From an uncultured Alphaproteobacteria bacterium (lineage in GTDB: Bacteria > Pseudomonadota > Alphaproteobacteria > RF32 > CAG-239): a stretch of DNA of 64,000 nucleotides. A program made the position numbers and the translations under genes. Location of the stretch: the NCBI GenBank assembly GCA_910587405.1, contig CAJUKS010000004.1:1-64000 (forward strand). The letters are read 5' to 3'. Shown one piece after another: positions 40,639 to 48,545 of the stretch; positions within the stretch are counted from its first letter, which is position 1; each line of letters begins with the position of its first letter. A model generated the notes under the pieces. That model was not told where the DNA came from and ran no database searches. It worked only from the letters and a program-made list of their open reading frames with translations.

Positions 40639-41687
40639 TGCTGAGTTTCTGGATATTTTTAAGCAGCGGACTGTTCCTCGGCTGGTCTTTGGGCGCCAAC
40701 GACGGTTCCAACATTTTCGGCACCGCCGTCGGTACGAGGATGGTAAAATTTCGCACCGCCGCAATCATATCGTCGCTGTTCGTCATTTTGGGCGCGGTCA
40801 CGGCCGGCGGCGGCACCACCGACACCCTCAACGAACTCGGAAGCGTCAACGCGCCTGCAGGCGCGTTTATGGTCGGCCTGGCCGCGGCTTTGTCCGTCTA
40901 TTGGATGAACAAAAGCAAAATTTCGGTTTCGACTTCTCAGGCAATTGTCGGCGCCATTATCGGCTGGAACCTGTACAGCGGCAGACCGACCGATCTCGGC
41001 ATACTTTCCACCATCGTCGGAACCTGGATTTTTTGCCCGATTCTTTCCGGTTTTCTGGCCGTCTTGATCTACCAGGCGACTCGTTTTGTCATTCGCCGAA
41101 CCGCAATCCCGTTGCTGAAACTTGATCATTATACCCGTATCGGACTGATTCTTGCCGGTGCTTTCGGGGCCTATGCCTTGGGCGCCAACAACATTGCCAA
41201 CGTCATGGGAATTTTCACCGCATCCAATCCGCTGCACGGCCTCAACTTCCCGGGCGGATTTTCGCTCAGTCCGACTCAAGTGTTGTTTTTGCTCGGCGCA
41301 GTTGCCATTGCGGCCGGTATTTTTACTTATTCGGGACAAATCATGCAGACGGTCGGCCGCAACATCTTTATGATGAGTCCGCTGGCAGCATGGGTGGTCG
41401 TTGTTGCTCAGTCAATGGTTTTGTTTTTGTTCGCTTCGGCCGGCCTCAACAACTTTTTGCTGGCGCATCATCTGCCGGCACTGCCGCTGGTACCGGTTTC
41501 CAGCTCACAAGCCGTTATCGGCGCCGTCATCGGCATCGGGCTGTTAAAAGGGGGCCACGGCATCAACTGGAGTATCATCCGTCGAATTTTTATCGGTTGG
41601 ATAACGACGCCGATCATTGCCGCCGCCCTGTGTTTTGTATCCTTGTTTTTCCTCGAAAACGTCTTTAACCTGACGGTTTACAATTAA
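40638..41687 (+). CDS. PiT-family inorganic phosphate transporter
   Basis: 349 residues from the ATG at 40638. MLSFWIFLSSGLFLGWSLGANDGSNIFGTAVGTRMVKFRTAA contains the GANDGSN signature. It repeats at about 190 (ALGANNIANVMGIF), giving the two halves of the PiT fold, with about ten hydrophobic helices. The second copy, GANNIANV, is typical. It takes up phosphate or other anions with H+/Na+. Coupled to the DUF47 protein before it. Confidence 0.93.
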   Translation: MLSFWIFLSSGLFLGWSLGANDGSNIFGTAVGTRMVKFRTAAIISSLFVILGAVTAGGGTTDTLNELGSVNAPAGAFMVGLAAALSVYWMNKSKISVSTSQAIVGAIIGWNLYSGRPTDLGILSTIVGTWIFCPILSGFLAVLIYQATRFVIRRTAIPLLKLDHYTRIGLILAGAFGAYALGANNIANVMGIFTASNPLHGLNFPGGFSLSPTQVLFLLGAVAIAAGIFTYSGQIMQTVGRNIFMMSPLAAWVVVVAQSMVLFLFASAGLNNFLLAHHLPALPLVPVSSSQAVIGAVIGIGLLKGGHGINWSIIRRIFIGWITTPIIAAALCFVSLFFLENVFNLTVYN

Positions 41688-41712
41688 TTTGGCCGATGCG
41701 GCCGCTCACCGA

Positions 41713-42153
41713 TTATTCGCGATGATACGGATGATGATTGATGATCGTCTGTATCCGATAAATCTGCTCGGCCAGCACCGCCCGCATCAACATATGCGGC
41801 AACGTCAGCTTACCGAAAGACAACAACAAATCCGCCCGTTCGCGCGTCGACGGCAAATGCCCGTCGGCACCGCCGATCAAAAAGCAAATTTCCGAACAAC
41901 CGTTCAACATCCACTTTTCAATCCGGGCTGCCAGTTCGGTCGACTTCATATTGTCGCCCCGCTCGTCAAGAACAATTACTTTTGCGCCCGCGGGAACAGA
42001 CGCCGTCAAAAAACGTGCTTCTTCTTCCTGGGTGGCATTATCCTGCTCTTTTATCACCACATCCCATCCCGAGCGTTTGACATATTCGTCAATCAACTGC
42101 TTTTCCGGCGAGTTTCGTTTGCATTTTCCGATTGCTATGATTGTAGCTTTCAT
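41713..42153 (-). CDS. rlmH: 23S rRNA (pseudouridine1915-N3)-methyltransferase RlmH
   Basis: 146 residues from the ATG at 42153 (GGAGAAG). MKATIIAIGKCKRNSPEKQLIDEYVKRS... and VIVLDERGDNMKSTELAARIEKWMLNGCSEICFLIGGADGHLPSTRERADLLLSFGKLTLPHMLMRAVLAEQIYRIQTIINHHPYHRE include the SPOUT knot and the GG-x-x-G SAM site. It modifies helix 69 of 23S rRNA. It is separated from rsfS, its usual neighbour, by two orphan genes. Confidence 0.97.
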   Translation of the reverse strand: MKATIIAIGKCKRNSPEKQLIDEYVKRSGWDVVIKEQDNATQEEEARFLTASVPAGAKVIVLDERGDNMKSTELAARIEKWMLNGCSEICFLIGGADGHLPSTRERADLLLSFGKLTLPHMLMRAVLAEQIYRIQTIINHHPYHRE

Positions 42154-42244
42154 CTTCTTCTCCGTTGTATCCGACAAATATCGTAATAACATTTTCAAAC
42201 GCCGAAGCCAACCCCAAATATAAGGTTTTACCGCCCTTTCCCGC

Positions 42245-42273
42245 TTGACATTTTTGTCTAAAAATTTTATATT
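42245..42273 (+). promoter_or_regulatory. Promoter of the 42312 gene, with dyad
   Basis: TTGACA, 17 bases, TATATT; the spacer holds TGTCTAA, so GACA-TTTT-TGTC forms a dyad. Confidence 0.8.
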
Positions 42274-42311
42274 GTATTTAGAAAAAATATTATTCTTAAA
42301 ATTAAAAACTT

Positions 42312-42878
42312 ATGAATCTTTTTAAAAAACTTTTTCGCCGCCGGGGTTCCTGCGATTCCAAAGTTGCGGACAACGACATCCTGTTTTCTCCCGAAGATTC
42401 CCGATTTCAGTCCCTCATCAGTCTGCCGGCACCGATCGTGCATCCCGGCGACATGATGGAAGAACTCGGCATCGCCGTCTGTATGCACCGGAAAAGTTCC
42501 GTCGCCTACAACTCCGAGGATATCAAGGCCTATGAGGTGCTTTCGCCCGATGACAACAAGCATCTCTGTTTTTTCCTCGGCATGCTGAAAGACGGCTGCT
42601 ATTACGGAAACATCCCCGGTACCGCCTGCATCTGCACCTGCTGCCAAAGCGACTATGTTTTCAAAGAAAGCACCGGCTTCCGGATACCGGTGATGATTCG
42701 CAAAGACAGGGTTTATATGCTGGAGTGCTGTTACGACTGCAAAGCTTTTCGGGTTGAAGCCGACTGTCTTTACAAAGTTAACCGCCGCGACGGCAGCCGC
42801 GAAACCATGCTTCGGTTTGGAGGCAACAACCGCCGTCTCGACAAAGCATTTCCCGTCATCAAAGACATTCTGCGCTGA
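42312..42878 (+). CDS. Orphan Cys-rich protein, 188 aa
   Basis: Not recognised. After a basic start (MNLFKKLFRRRGSC) it has two Cys clusters, CICTCC near 103-108 and ECCYDC near 141-146, which could bind a metal. FLGMLKDGCYYGNIPGTACICTCCQSDYVFKESTGFRIPVM surrounds the first. No signal peptide. Own strong promoter, A/T-rich leader without a Shine-Dalgarno sequence, and the terminator at 42898. Confidence 0.7.
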   Translation: MNLFKKLFRRRGSCDSKVADNDILFSPEDSRFQSLISLPAPIVHPGDMMEELGIAVCMHRKSSVAYNSEDIKAYEVLSPDDNKHLCFFLGMLKDGCYYGNIPGTACICTCCQSDYVFKESTGFRIPVMIRKDRVYMLECCYDCKAFRVEADCLYKVNRRDGSRETMLRFGGNNRRLDKAFPVIKDILR

Positions 42879-42897
42879 CACCGGCGTACAAGTCACC

Positions 42898-42932
42898 AAA
42901 GGACTCCTGTTCACGACAGGAGTCCTTTTTTT
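42898..42932 (+). terminator. Terminator after the 42312 gene
   Basis: AAAGGACTCCTGT/ACAGGAGTCCTTT, then T run. Confidence 0.9.
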
Positions 42933-42974
42933 ATTCCGGCTCACCTGACAAAGACCGGTTTTTAGAATAGTTGC

Positions 42975-43003
42975 TTGACTTAACCTGAGGCAAACTTTAA
43001 AGT
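42975..43003 (+). promoter_or_regulatory. Promoter of the 43011 gene
   Basis: TTGACT, 17 bases, TAAAGT. The predicted start of transcription (about 43010) coincides with the ATG, so the mRNA may be leaderless. Confidence 0.55.
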
Positions 43004-43010
43004 AAATATT

Positions 43011-43481
43011 ATGAAAAAATCAACCTTATACATCATTCACGGCTTTATAGGTGCCGGTAAAACGACCTTTTCAAAAAAATTGGCGTCAGAAACCGGCGCG
43101 GTTCATCTAAATCCGGATGAATGGTGCGTTAAACTGTTTACCCCCAAAAACTATGAAGCAAACTGGGAAAAATGTTTCGCCGATACGATGGATATTTTAT
43201 GGAATAAAACAAAAGAGTATTTAGGCAAGGGCACGGACGTCATTCTCGATATGGGTTTTTGGGATCGGAAATCCAGGGACGCGGCGAAAAACCTCGCCAT
43301 CGAATGCAATTCATATTTTAAACACTATTACATATATGTACCGGATAACATTGCCAAACAACGCATCTCGCTACGCACCGGCAAAATTGCTGAAAATAAT
43401 GTAAAGAATTTCGACGAAATCAAAAAGCGGTTTTCGGCTCCCGAAAGCGATGAAGATGCGATAATCATAAACAACTGTTAG
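43011..43481 (+). CDS. P-loop kinase-like protein (zeta-toxin/AAA_33 type)
   Basis: 156 residues. MKKSTLYIIHGFIGAGKTTFSKKLASETGAVHLNPDEWCVKLF has a Walker A motif (GFIGAGKTT, about 11-19) and a following Asp-Glu that suits a small-molecule or protein kinase. ILDMGFWDRKSRDAAKNLA fits the substrate-side Asp. The size and layout resemble AAA_33, chloramphenicol phosphotransferase or zeta-toxin families. No antitoxin gene is adjacent. Confidence 0.75.
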   Translation: MKKSTLYIIHGFIGAGKTTFSKKLASETGAVHLNPDEWCVKLFTPKNYEANWEKCFADTMDILWNKTKEYLGKGTDVILDMGFWDRKSRDAAKNLAIECNSYFKHYYIYVPDNIAKQRISLRTGKIAENNVKNFDEIKKRFSAPESDEDAIIINNC

Positions 43482-43520
43482 ATTAGAAACAGGCCTCTCC
43501 CTGTTCGTCAGACCTTTGTC

Positions 43521-43550
43521 AAAAAACCGGCGTTTTAGACGCCGGTTTTT
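43521..43550. terminator. Bidirectional terminator between 43011 and rsfS
   Basis: AAAAAACCGGCGT/ACGCCGGTTTTT. Confidence 0.85.
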
Positions 43551-43561
43551 CAAACAAAAGC

Positions 43562-43921
43562 TTATTCCTTGCGCAGGTTGGCCACCGAAGTCCACATTTT
43601 TTCCAAATTATAAAAATCGCGTACTTCGGGACGGAAAATATGCACAATAACATCATAAGCATCGATCAAAACCCAATCGCCGCGGGTTTCGCCCTCACTG
43701 ACCGACTTATACCCCGCCGCCTTCAGATTCTCCTGAACCCGCTGAGCCAGAGAAATGACATGACGGTCCGAAGTTCCCGACGCCACGACCATTTCGTTGG
43801 CAATCGAAGTCTTGCCGCGCAAATCAATCACCACCATATCTTCGGCCTTACCATCTTCCAAACTGGCGGTAACGATATCCAACACCTGATTTTCTTCTTG
43901 TTTTTCTTTTTTATTTAACAA
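43562..43921 (-). CDS. rsfS: Ribosomal silencing factor RsfS
   Basis: About 119 residues from the TTG at 43921, which lies 8 bases after AAGGAG; a GTG at 43930 would overlap that site. VLDIVTASLEDGKAEDMVVIDLRGKTSIANEMVVASGTSDRHVISLAQRVQENLKAAGY...GDWVLIDAYDVIVHIFRPEVRDFYNLEKMW is the Iojap/RsfS domain. It binds L14 and blocks subunit joining in starvation. Obg is directly upstream, with a 17-base gap. Confidence 0.95.
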   Translation of the reverse strand: MLNKKEKQEENQVLDIVTASLEDGKAEDMVVIDLRGKTSIANEMVVASGTSDRHVISLAQRVQENLKAAGYKSVSEGETRGDWVLIDAYDVIVHIFRPEVRDFYNLEKMWTSVANLRKE

Positions 43922-43938
43922 AATTCTCACTCCTTATT

Positions 43939-44994
43939 TTACAACGGCGACCATGAAGTTTCGACCGGTTTTTCTCCGTCTTCTTCCGCTTCTTCCTGTT
44001 GTTTTCTTTCCCTTTTAATATAATGGTTCACATCCAATAAACAATCGAACAGTCCTTTTTTGGCAACGGCCGAAATCGCATAGACCTTCTTGCCGACGGC
44101 CTGTTCCAACTCCAGCACCTTGGCAGCGGTTTCTTCTTCCGGCAAAGCATCGCATTTGTTTAAGGCTACCACCTCGGGCTTTTGCGCCAACAGCGGATCA
44201 TACAATTCCAACTCGCGGCGGATGTCGCGATACGACTTGACAACGTCTTCCGACGTCACGTCAATCAAATGCAAAAACACTTCGCAACGTTCAATATGTT
44301 TAAGAAAACGGTCACCCAGCCCGATTCCCTCATGTGCACCTTCGATCAGTCCCGGAATATCGGCCAAAACCATCTCATAGCCGTCCACCCAGGCCACGCC
44401 GAGGTTAGGATGCAGAGTCGTAAACGGATAATCGGCAATTTTCGGTCTGGCTTTGGTTACCGCACTCAAAAAAGTGGACTTTCCGGCGTTGGGCATACCG
44501 ATCAATCCGACGTCGGCAATGATCTTCAGACGCAGCCACAACCATTTTTCTTCTCCCGGCCAGCCCGGTTCGGCATAACGGGGCGCCTGGTTGGTTGAGG
44601 TTTTAAACGTCGTGTTGCCGCGGCCGCCGTCCCCGCCTTTGGCAGCCAGATAAATCTGTCCCGGGCGCAGCATATCCGCCAACACCGTTTCACCGTCTTC
44701 GGCCAAAATTTCGGTTCCGATCGGCACCTTAATCACAATATCCGGCGCTTTGCTGCCGTTCTTGTCCGACCCCATGCCGTTTTGACCTTTTTTGGCTTTA
44801 AAATGTTGGGTATAACGAAAGTCAATCAGCGTGTTGAGATTGGCGACCGCCTCAAAATAAATGCTGCCGCCTTTGCCGCCGTCACCACCGTTCGGACCGC
44901 CGAATTCAATATATTTTTCGCGACGGAACGACACACAGCCAGCACCGCCGTCACCTGATTTTATAAAAATTTTAGCCTGATCCAAAAACTTCAT
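43939..44994 (-). CDS. obgE: GTPase ObgE/CgtA
   Basis: 351 residues. The Gly-rich Obg fold comes first (MKFLDQAKIFIKSGDGGAGCVSFRREKYIEFGGPNGGDGGKGGSIYFEA...), then the GTPase domain with GMPNAGKST near 165 (G1), DIPGLIEGAHEG (G3) and NKCD (G4). It is required for late 50S assembly and stress control. It is in the rplU-rpmA-obgE-rsfS run, co-oriented. Confidence 0.98.
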   Translation of the reverse strand: MKFLDQAKIFIKSGDGGAGCVSFRREKYIEFGGPNGGDGGKGGSIYFEAVANLNTLIDFRYTQHFKAKKGQNGMGSDKNGSKAPDIVIKVPIGTEILAEDGETVLADMLRPGQIYLAAKGGDGGRGNTTFKTSTNQAPRYAEPGWPGEEKWLWLRLKIIADVGLIGMPNAGKSTFLSAVTKARPKIADYPFTTLHPNLGVAWVDGYEMVLADIPGLIEGAHEGIGLGDRFLKHIERCEVFLHLIDVTSEDVVKSYRDIRRELELYDPLLAQKPEVVALNKCDALPEEETAAKVLELEQAVGKKVYAISAVAKKGLFDCLLDVNHYIKRERKQQEEAEEDGEKPVETSWSPL

Positions 44995-45007
44995 GATTAC
45001 TTTCTCT

Positions 45008-45045
45008 TAAAAAAAACGGAGGGGATCGTTCAACCCCCTCCGCCG
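45008..45045 (-). terminator. Terminator after rpmA
   Basis: CGGAGGGG/CCCCTCCG around ten bases, followed by eight T on the minus strand. Confidence 0.85.
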
Positions 45046-45060
45046 TGACCTTTCGACAAG

Positions 45061-45312
45061 TTATTCGGTAACTACGGAAACAACCGTTTTGTCACCCGAT
45101 TTCTTGAAAGATACCTTACCTTCGGCAGTGGCAAAAATGGTGTGGTCTTTACCCAGACCGACGTTTTCACCGGGATGATACTTGGTGCCGCGCTGACGAA
45201 TGATGATATTGCCGGCAATGACGGCCTGTCCGCCCGATTTTTTCAAACCCAAACGACGTCCTTCGGTATCGCGTCCGTTAGAAGTACTGCCACCTGATTT
45301 CTTATGTGCCAT
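45061..45312 (-). CDS. rpmA: 50S ribosomal protein L27
   Basis: 83 residues. MAHKKSGGSTSNGRDTEGRRLGLKKSGGQAVIAGNIIIRQRGTKYHPGENVGLGKDHTIFATAEGKVSFKKSGDKTVVSVV is the normal L27, with a flexible N-terminus reaching the peptidyl-transferase centre. It follows rplU in the usual pairing. Confidence 0.98.
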   Translation of the reverse strand: MAHKKSGGSTSNGRDTEGRRLGLKKSGGQAVIAGNIIIRQRGTKYHPGENVGLGKDHTIFATAEGKVSFKKSGDKTVVSVVTE

Positions 45313-45339
45313 AACTAAATCTCCTGAAAAACCTATTGC

Positions 45340-45636
45340 CTATGCAATTTCTGCAATTTTAACAATAGTAATATTTTGTCTGTGGCCGTTTTTGCGGCGA
45401 TAATTCTGTCTTCTTTTTTTCTTGAAAACAATAACCTTATCAGCCTTAGCCTGTTTCAAAATGGTTGCTTTAACCGACGCACCGGCAACCAACGGTTTGC
45501 CGACATTGTCACCCAAAGCCAAAACCTCGCTAAAAACAATCTCACTACCTTCATCACCAGCGAGTTTCTCGACTTTGATAACGTCTCCGGAAGCGACCTT
45601 ATATTGTTTTCCGCCTGTCTTAATTACTGCGTACAT
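45340..45636 (-). CDS. rplU: 50S ribosomal protein L21
   Basis: 98 residues from the ATG at 45636; a GTG three codons earlier is less likely. MYAVIKTGGKQYKVASGDVIKVEKLAGDEGSEIVFSEVLALGD...FKKKRRQNYRRKNGHRQNITIVKIAEIA has the L21 signature KxKRRxxYRRxxGHRQ. It is the first gene of the rplU-rpmA pair. Confidence 0.98.
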   Translation of the reverse strand: MYAVIKTGGKQYKVASGDVIKVEKLAGDEGSEIVFSEVLALGDNVGKPLVAGASVKATILKQAKADKVIVFKKKRRQNYRRKNGHRQNITIVKIAEIA

Positions 45637-45744
45637 TTTTCTCACCTAAATTTTATTTTGATTATTTAAACACAAAACGTTGTTTGCAATATACATAAGT
45701 TTTTTTTGCTGTCAACAATATTTTCAATAAAAATGCCGCACGGC

Positions 45745-46221
45745 TTATTTATTAAGAATCCGATACAGCTGAGGCTTCATGAATTTGCCCTGCCAGATTC
45801 CCCGTTTTTCGCTACGGGCTTCTGCCTCGGCGGCAGAATAATCGGAGTACTTGCTTTTATAGACCACCGCCCAGCCGGCCTTCACCATTTCCTCGTTAAG
45901 ATTGAGCTTTTTCCCCGACGGCATGGTCACATAACAGGTGCAAAGACTGCGTTTATAGCGGTCCAGATCATGCTCGACGCATTTTACCCGTCCCTTGTCA
46001 ACCAAATTTTGCAAATATTCTTTGGCGTCAAGGCCGCAGGCATATTTCTTTTTGTTTTCCAAACGGCAGTCCTGATAATATTCAGGCGAGTCGATTCCTT
46101 CCAGACGGATCCGCACGTTTTTCATTTCCAGACTGTCGCCGTCCACCACCGTGACGTTTACCGCCGCGGCCGCAGCGCCCGCATACAGGCATCCGGCCAA
46201 CAAATAACTAAGCAGTTTCAT
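45745..46221 (-). CDS. Secreted SNase-like (thermonuclease-type) nuclease
   Basis: 158 residues. Signal peptide MKLLSYLLAGCLYAGAAAA. VNVTVVDGDSLEMKNVRIRLEGIDSPEYYQDC contains the catalytic DGD and RLEGIDSPE segment, and YSAAEAEARSEKRGIWQGKF is the family C-terminal block. Several Cys may form disulfides in the periplasm. Role: calcium-dependent nuclease acting outside the cytoplasm, presumably on extracellular DNA or RNA. Confidence 0.93.
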   Translation of the reverse strand: MKLLSYLLAGCLYAGAAAAAVNVTVVDGDSLEMKNVRIRLEGIDSPEYYQDCRLENKKKYACGLDAKEYLQNLVDKGRVKCVEHDLDRYKRSLCTCYVTMPSGKKLNLNEEMVKAGWAVVYKSKYSDYSAAEAEARSEKRGIWQGKFMKPQLYRILNK

Positions 46222-46389
46222 GTTCTTTCCCCCGCAGGTTTACGCTTGGCTTTTATTATAAAGGCAACCGTTTTATTATGCAAACACTAAATTATTACAT
46301 GATAAATTAAAAAAATCTTTGTGTTTTAATAATTTTGTCTTATTATAAGGGCAGTTTTTTAAATTTGGTTTAAAAAAGGATTAGGAATC

Positions 46390-47265
46390 GTGTCAAAGAA
46401 AAAAGCTCTCTGTCTGTTGATCATTTCGTTGTTTACCGTCAGCAGCTGCCGTTTTTGGGACCGCAGCATGCAAGAAGTCATGAACGACCCGTTGGACAAA
46501 GCCAACGCCCCGGCCGAAGATTACGGCAAACGATATGTCGAACTGGCGCCCCTCTCAATGCCCCGTTCGGTCATTGTCTGCCGCAGCAAACAATGCGCAC
46601 CGATCAAGCTGTCAATGTCAAAAGAATACATCTACAACAGCCTGGTCCAGATGTTTCAGAACAACAACCACCAGAAAGCCTTGGTTTGCGCCGCCGACGT
46701 CGGCAGTCACAACTGCTTTGAAAATTACGTCTCCCTGCCGATCACCGTCGGCATTACACCGGCCTACATGTATATAGATTCGGTTAAGATCAGCGACATT
46801 ACCGTCAACAAAGGCAGCCGCTCCATCAACATGATGCTTAACTACAACGTTACTTATAACGGACAGACGCCCGACTGTGCTCCCGACAAAACTTTGATGT
46901 TCGTCAAAAATGCCGACAACATCGTCATGGAAGACAAAGGTTATCGCTGCAAAATGACCACCATCGGCACCACCACCATAAAGACCCTGTTCCTGGTTGA
47001 CTTTATCGACCTTGATTACGGCTTCATCGGCGGTTACTATTCCATCGGTCTTTCCGGTCCCGCTTACGGCGGCGGTTCGGGCTACATGATGATCCGCATG
47101 GCCAAAACCGGTTACCCGCTGCTGCCGATGCCCAAAGCGCCGGCTCAGAAGCCCAAGTTAACCCCGGGACAAGAACAGGCCGAGGCTTACATCGACGGCA
47201 AGGACACGGCACCGGCCGCCCGTACCGACGGCGTGGAAGTATTTCCGATCAACTACAAGAAATAA
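46390..47265 (+). CDS. Lipoprotein of unknown function, 291 aa
   Basis: A GTG start at 46390 with AGGA upstream. MSKKKALCLLIISLFTVSSCRFWDR has a lipobox (VSSC), so the mature protein is anchored by lipid at Cys20. The rest includes several Cys pairs (CRSKQC, CAADVGSHNC), then a hydrophobic GFIGGYYSIGLSGPAYGGGSGY part and a Lys/Pro tail. It has its own terminator at 47286. Function unknown. Confidence 0.75.
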   Translation: MSKKKALCLLIISLFTVSSCRFWDRSMQEVMNDPLDKANAPAEDYGKRYVELAPLSMPRSVIVCRSKQCAPIKLSMSKEYIYNSLVQMFQNNNHQKALVCAADVGSHNCFENYVSLPITVGITPAYMYIDSVKISDITVNKGSRSINMMLNYNVTYNGQTPDCAPDKTLMFVKNADNIVMEDKGYRCKMTTIGTTTIKTLFLVDFIDLDYGFIGGYYSIGLSGPAYGGGSGYMMIRMAKTGYPLLPMPKAPAQKPKLTPGQEQAEAYIDGKDTAPAARTDGVEVFPINYKK

Positions 47266-47285
47266 ATGCTTCGACGATTATCTTC

Positions 47286-47317
47286 AAAACTGCCTGTTAA
47301 CAGCAGGCAGTTTTTTT
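47286..47317 (+). terminator. Terminator after the 46390 lipoprotein gene
   Basis: ACTGCCTG/CAGGCAGT, then seven T. Confidence 0.85.
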
Positions 47318-47452
47318 ATATTTACAATTTCACCGGCTTTTTCGCCAAACTTGAAAGTCGTTTCAATTTCGATCTTTCGTTTTTCCGCTTTTCAGGCCGT
47401 TTGACAGCCGTCGTAAAAAACGGCTTCGTCCAAATCGGACATTTCAGAATAT

Positions 47453-47476
47453 AAAAAAGCCCCCGCAACGGGGGCT
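47453..47476 (-). terminator. Terminator after the 47494 gene
   Basis: AGCCCCC/GGGGGCT with a T run on the minus strand. Confidence 0.85.
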
Positions 47477-47493
47477 CGGCGGAATTGTAACGC

Positions 47494-48354
47494 TTACTTC
47501 TTTACCGCATAGGAAAAATAACGCGGTTTTTCATAAACCACGATGCGCTCGATTTTCTCAAAGGCGGTGGTCTTGTTCCCATAAATGATTTTGCCGTTGG
47601 TTCCCAGCATCTTGCCGTGACGTTCCTGATATTCCTTCAAATCCATCAAATTCATGAAAACGCCGTTTTCAAAAAAGACGTTCCAGCCATAAGCCGAATC
47701 AATATTCACATGCAGCGTTTTGATGTTCTTGTCATAATCAAGAAACTCCGGCATATAAGTCTGCGAAACTTCATAAACTTTTTCATTCAGGCTGCCGTCA
47801 TACCAGGTCAGGTTTTTGAACGTTTCATCATCCTGAGCCGCCAACGAATACTCACCGTTGCGGCTTGGCTCATTAACAGTTGCCGGTTCGGCCGTCTGAA
47901 CGGCGGCAGGTTTATCGCTGTTTTTTACCGTCTCCGCATTTGGAGTATCGGCGAGTGGAACAGACGTCGTTTCAGGCGTCGATGCCGCCGACGGACTGTT
48001 TGCCAAAAGTTCGGACATGGTCGCCGCCGGTTTGCCGCTCGGAACCGCTTTTGCCTCCGTCGATATCGTCGCGATCGTCGGTTGAGGTTCAGTCTGCGTT
48101 GCCGAAACCGCATCATCGTTTTCCGTTCCGTATTTGCTCAGAGCCGTGTCCAGATCGTCAATGCTGAAATCGTTAAAATCGATCAAATCATCATCGGCAA
48201 TTTCACCGACATCATCGTCGTCGATGCCGGCCGAAGCCGAAAGCGTCGACGCATCGGCAGATAAAAAGGATTCCAGATCGGCCGGATTATCCCCGTCGTC
48301 CAATCCCATACTTTTCAGATTAATTTCCAAGTCGTCATTTTTCCCGTCTGCCAT
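47494..48354 (-). CDS. Acidic, partly disordered protein, 286 aa
   Basis: The first 60 residues are very acidic (MADGKNDDLEINLKSMGLDDGDNPADLESFLSADASTLSASAGIDDDDVGEIADDDLIDFNDF...). A Thr/Ser/Pro/Ala-rich linker follows to about 170. The C-terminal 110 residues look folded (TFKNLTWYDGSLNEKVYEVSQTYMPEFLDYDKNIKTLHVNIDSAYGWNVFFENGVFMNLMDLKEYQERHGKML...). No signal peptide. Not recognised. Confidence 0.7.
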   Translation of the reverse strand: MADGKNDDLEINLKSMGLDDGDNPADLESFLSADASTLSASAGIDDDDVGEIADDDLIDFNDFSIDDLDTALSKYGTENDDAVSATQTEPQPTIATISTEAKAVPSGKPAATMSELLANSPSAASTPETTSVPLADTPNAETVKNSDKPAAVQTAEPATVNEPSRNGEYSLAAQDDETFKNLTWYDGSLNEKVYEVSQTYMPEFLDYDKNIKTLHVNIDSAYGWNVFFENGVFMNLMDLKEYQERHGKMLGTNGKIIYGNKTTAFEKIERIVVYEKPRYFSYAVKK

Positions 48355-48463
48355 TGCACAATCCTTAACATTCAGAATTTAAACCCGATAACAGCTTATA
48401 CAATATAAGTTAATTTGTTTTTAACAAAAAAAACATCATACTTCAAGCGAAGATATCACAAAT

Positions 48464-48510
48464 AAAAAAAGTTTTTCAGCCGTACCCGGATAAGGCGTAA
48501 CTGAAAAACC
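48464..48510 (-). terminator. Terminator after the sensor kinase gene
   Basis: GGTTTTTCAGTTACGCC/GGCTGAAAAACT with an inner loop and T run on the minus strand. Confidence 0.8.
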
Positions 48511-48545
48511 TTTTTTATCGGAAAGTATATTTCCTGATATGAGAG

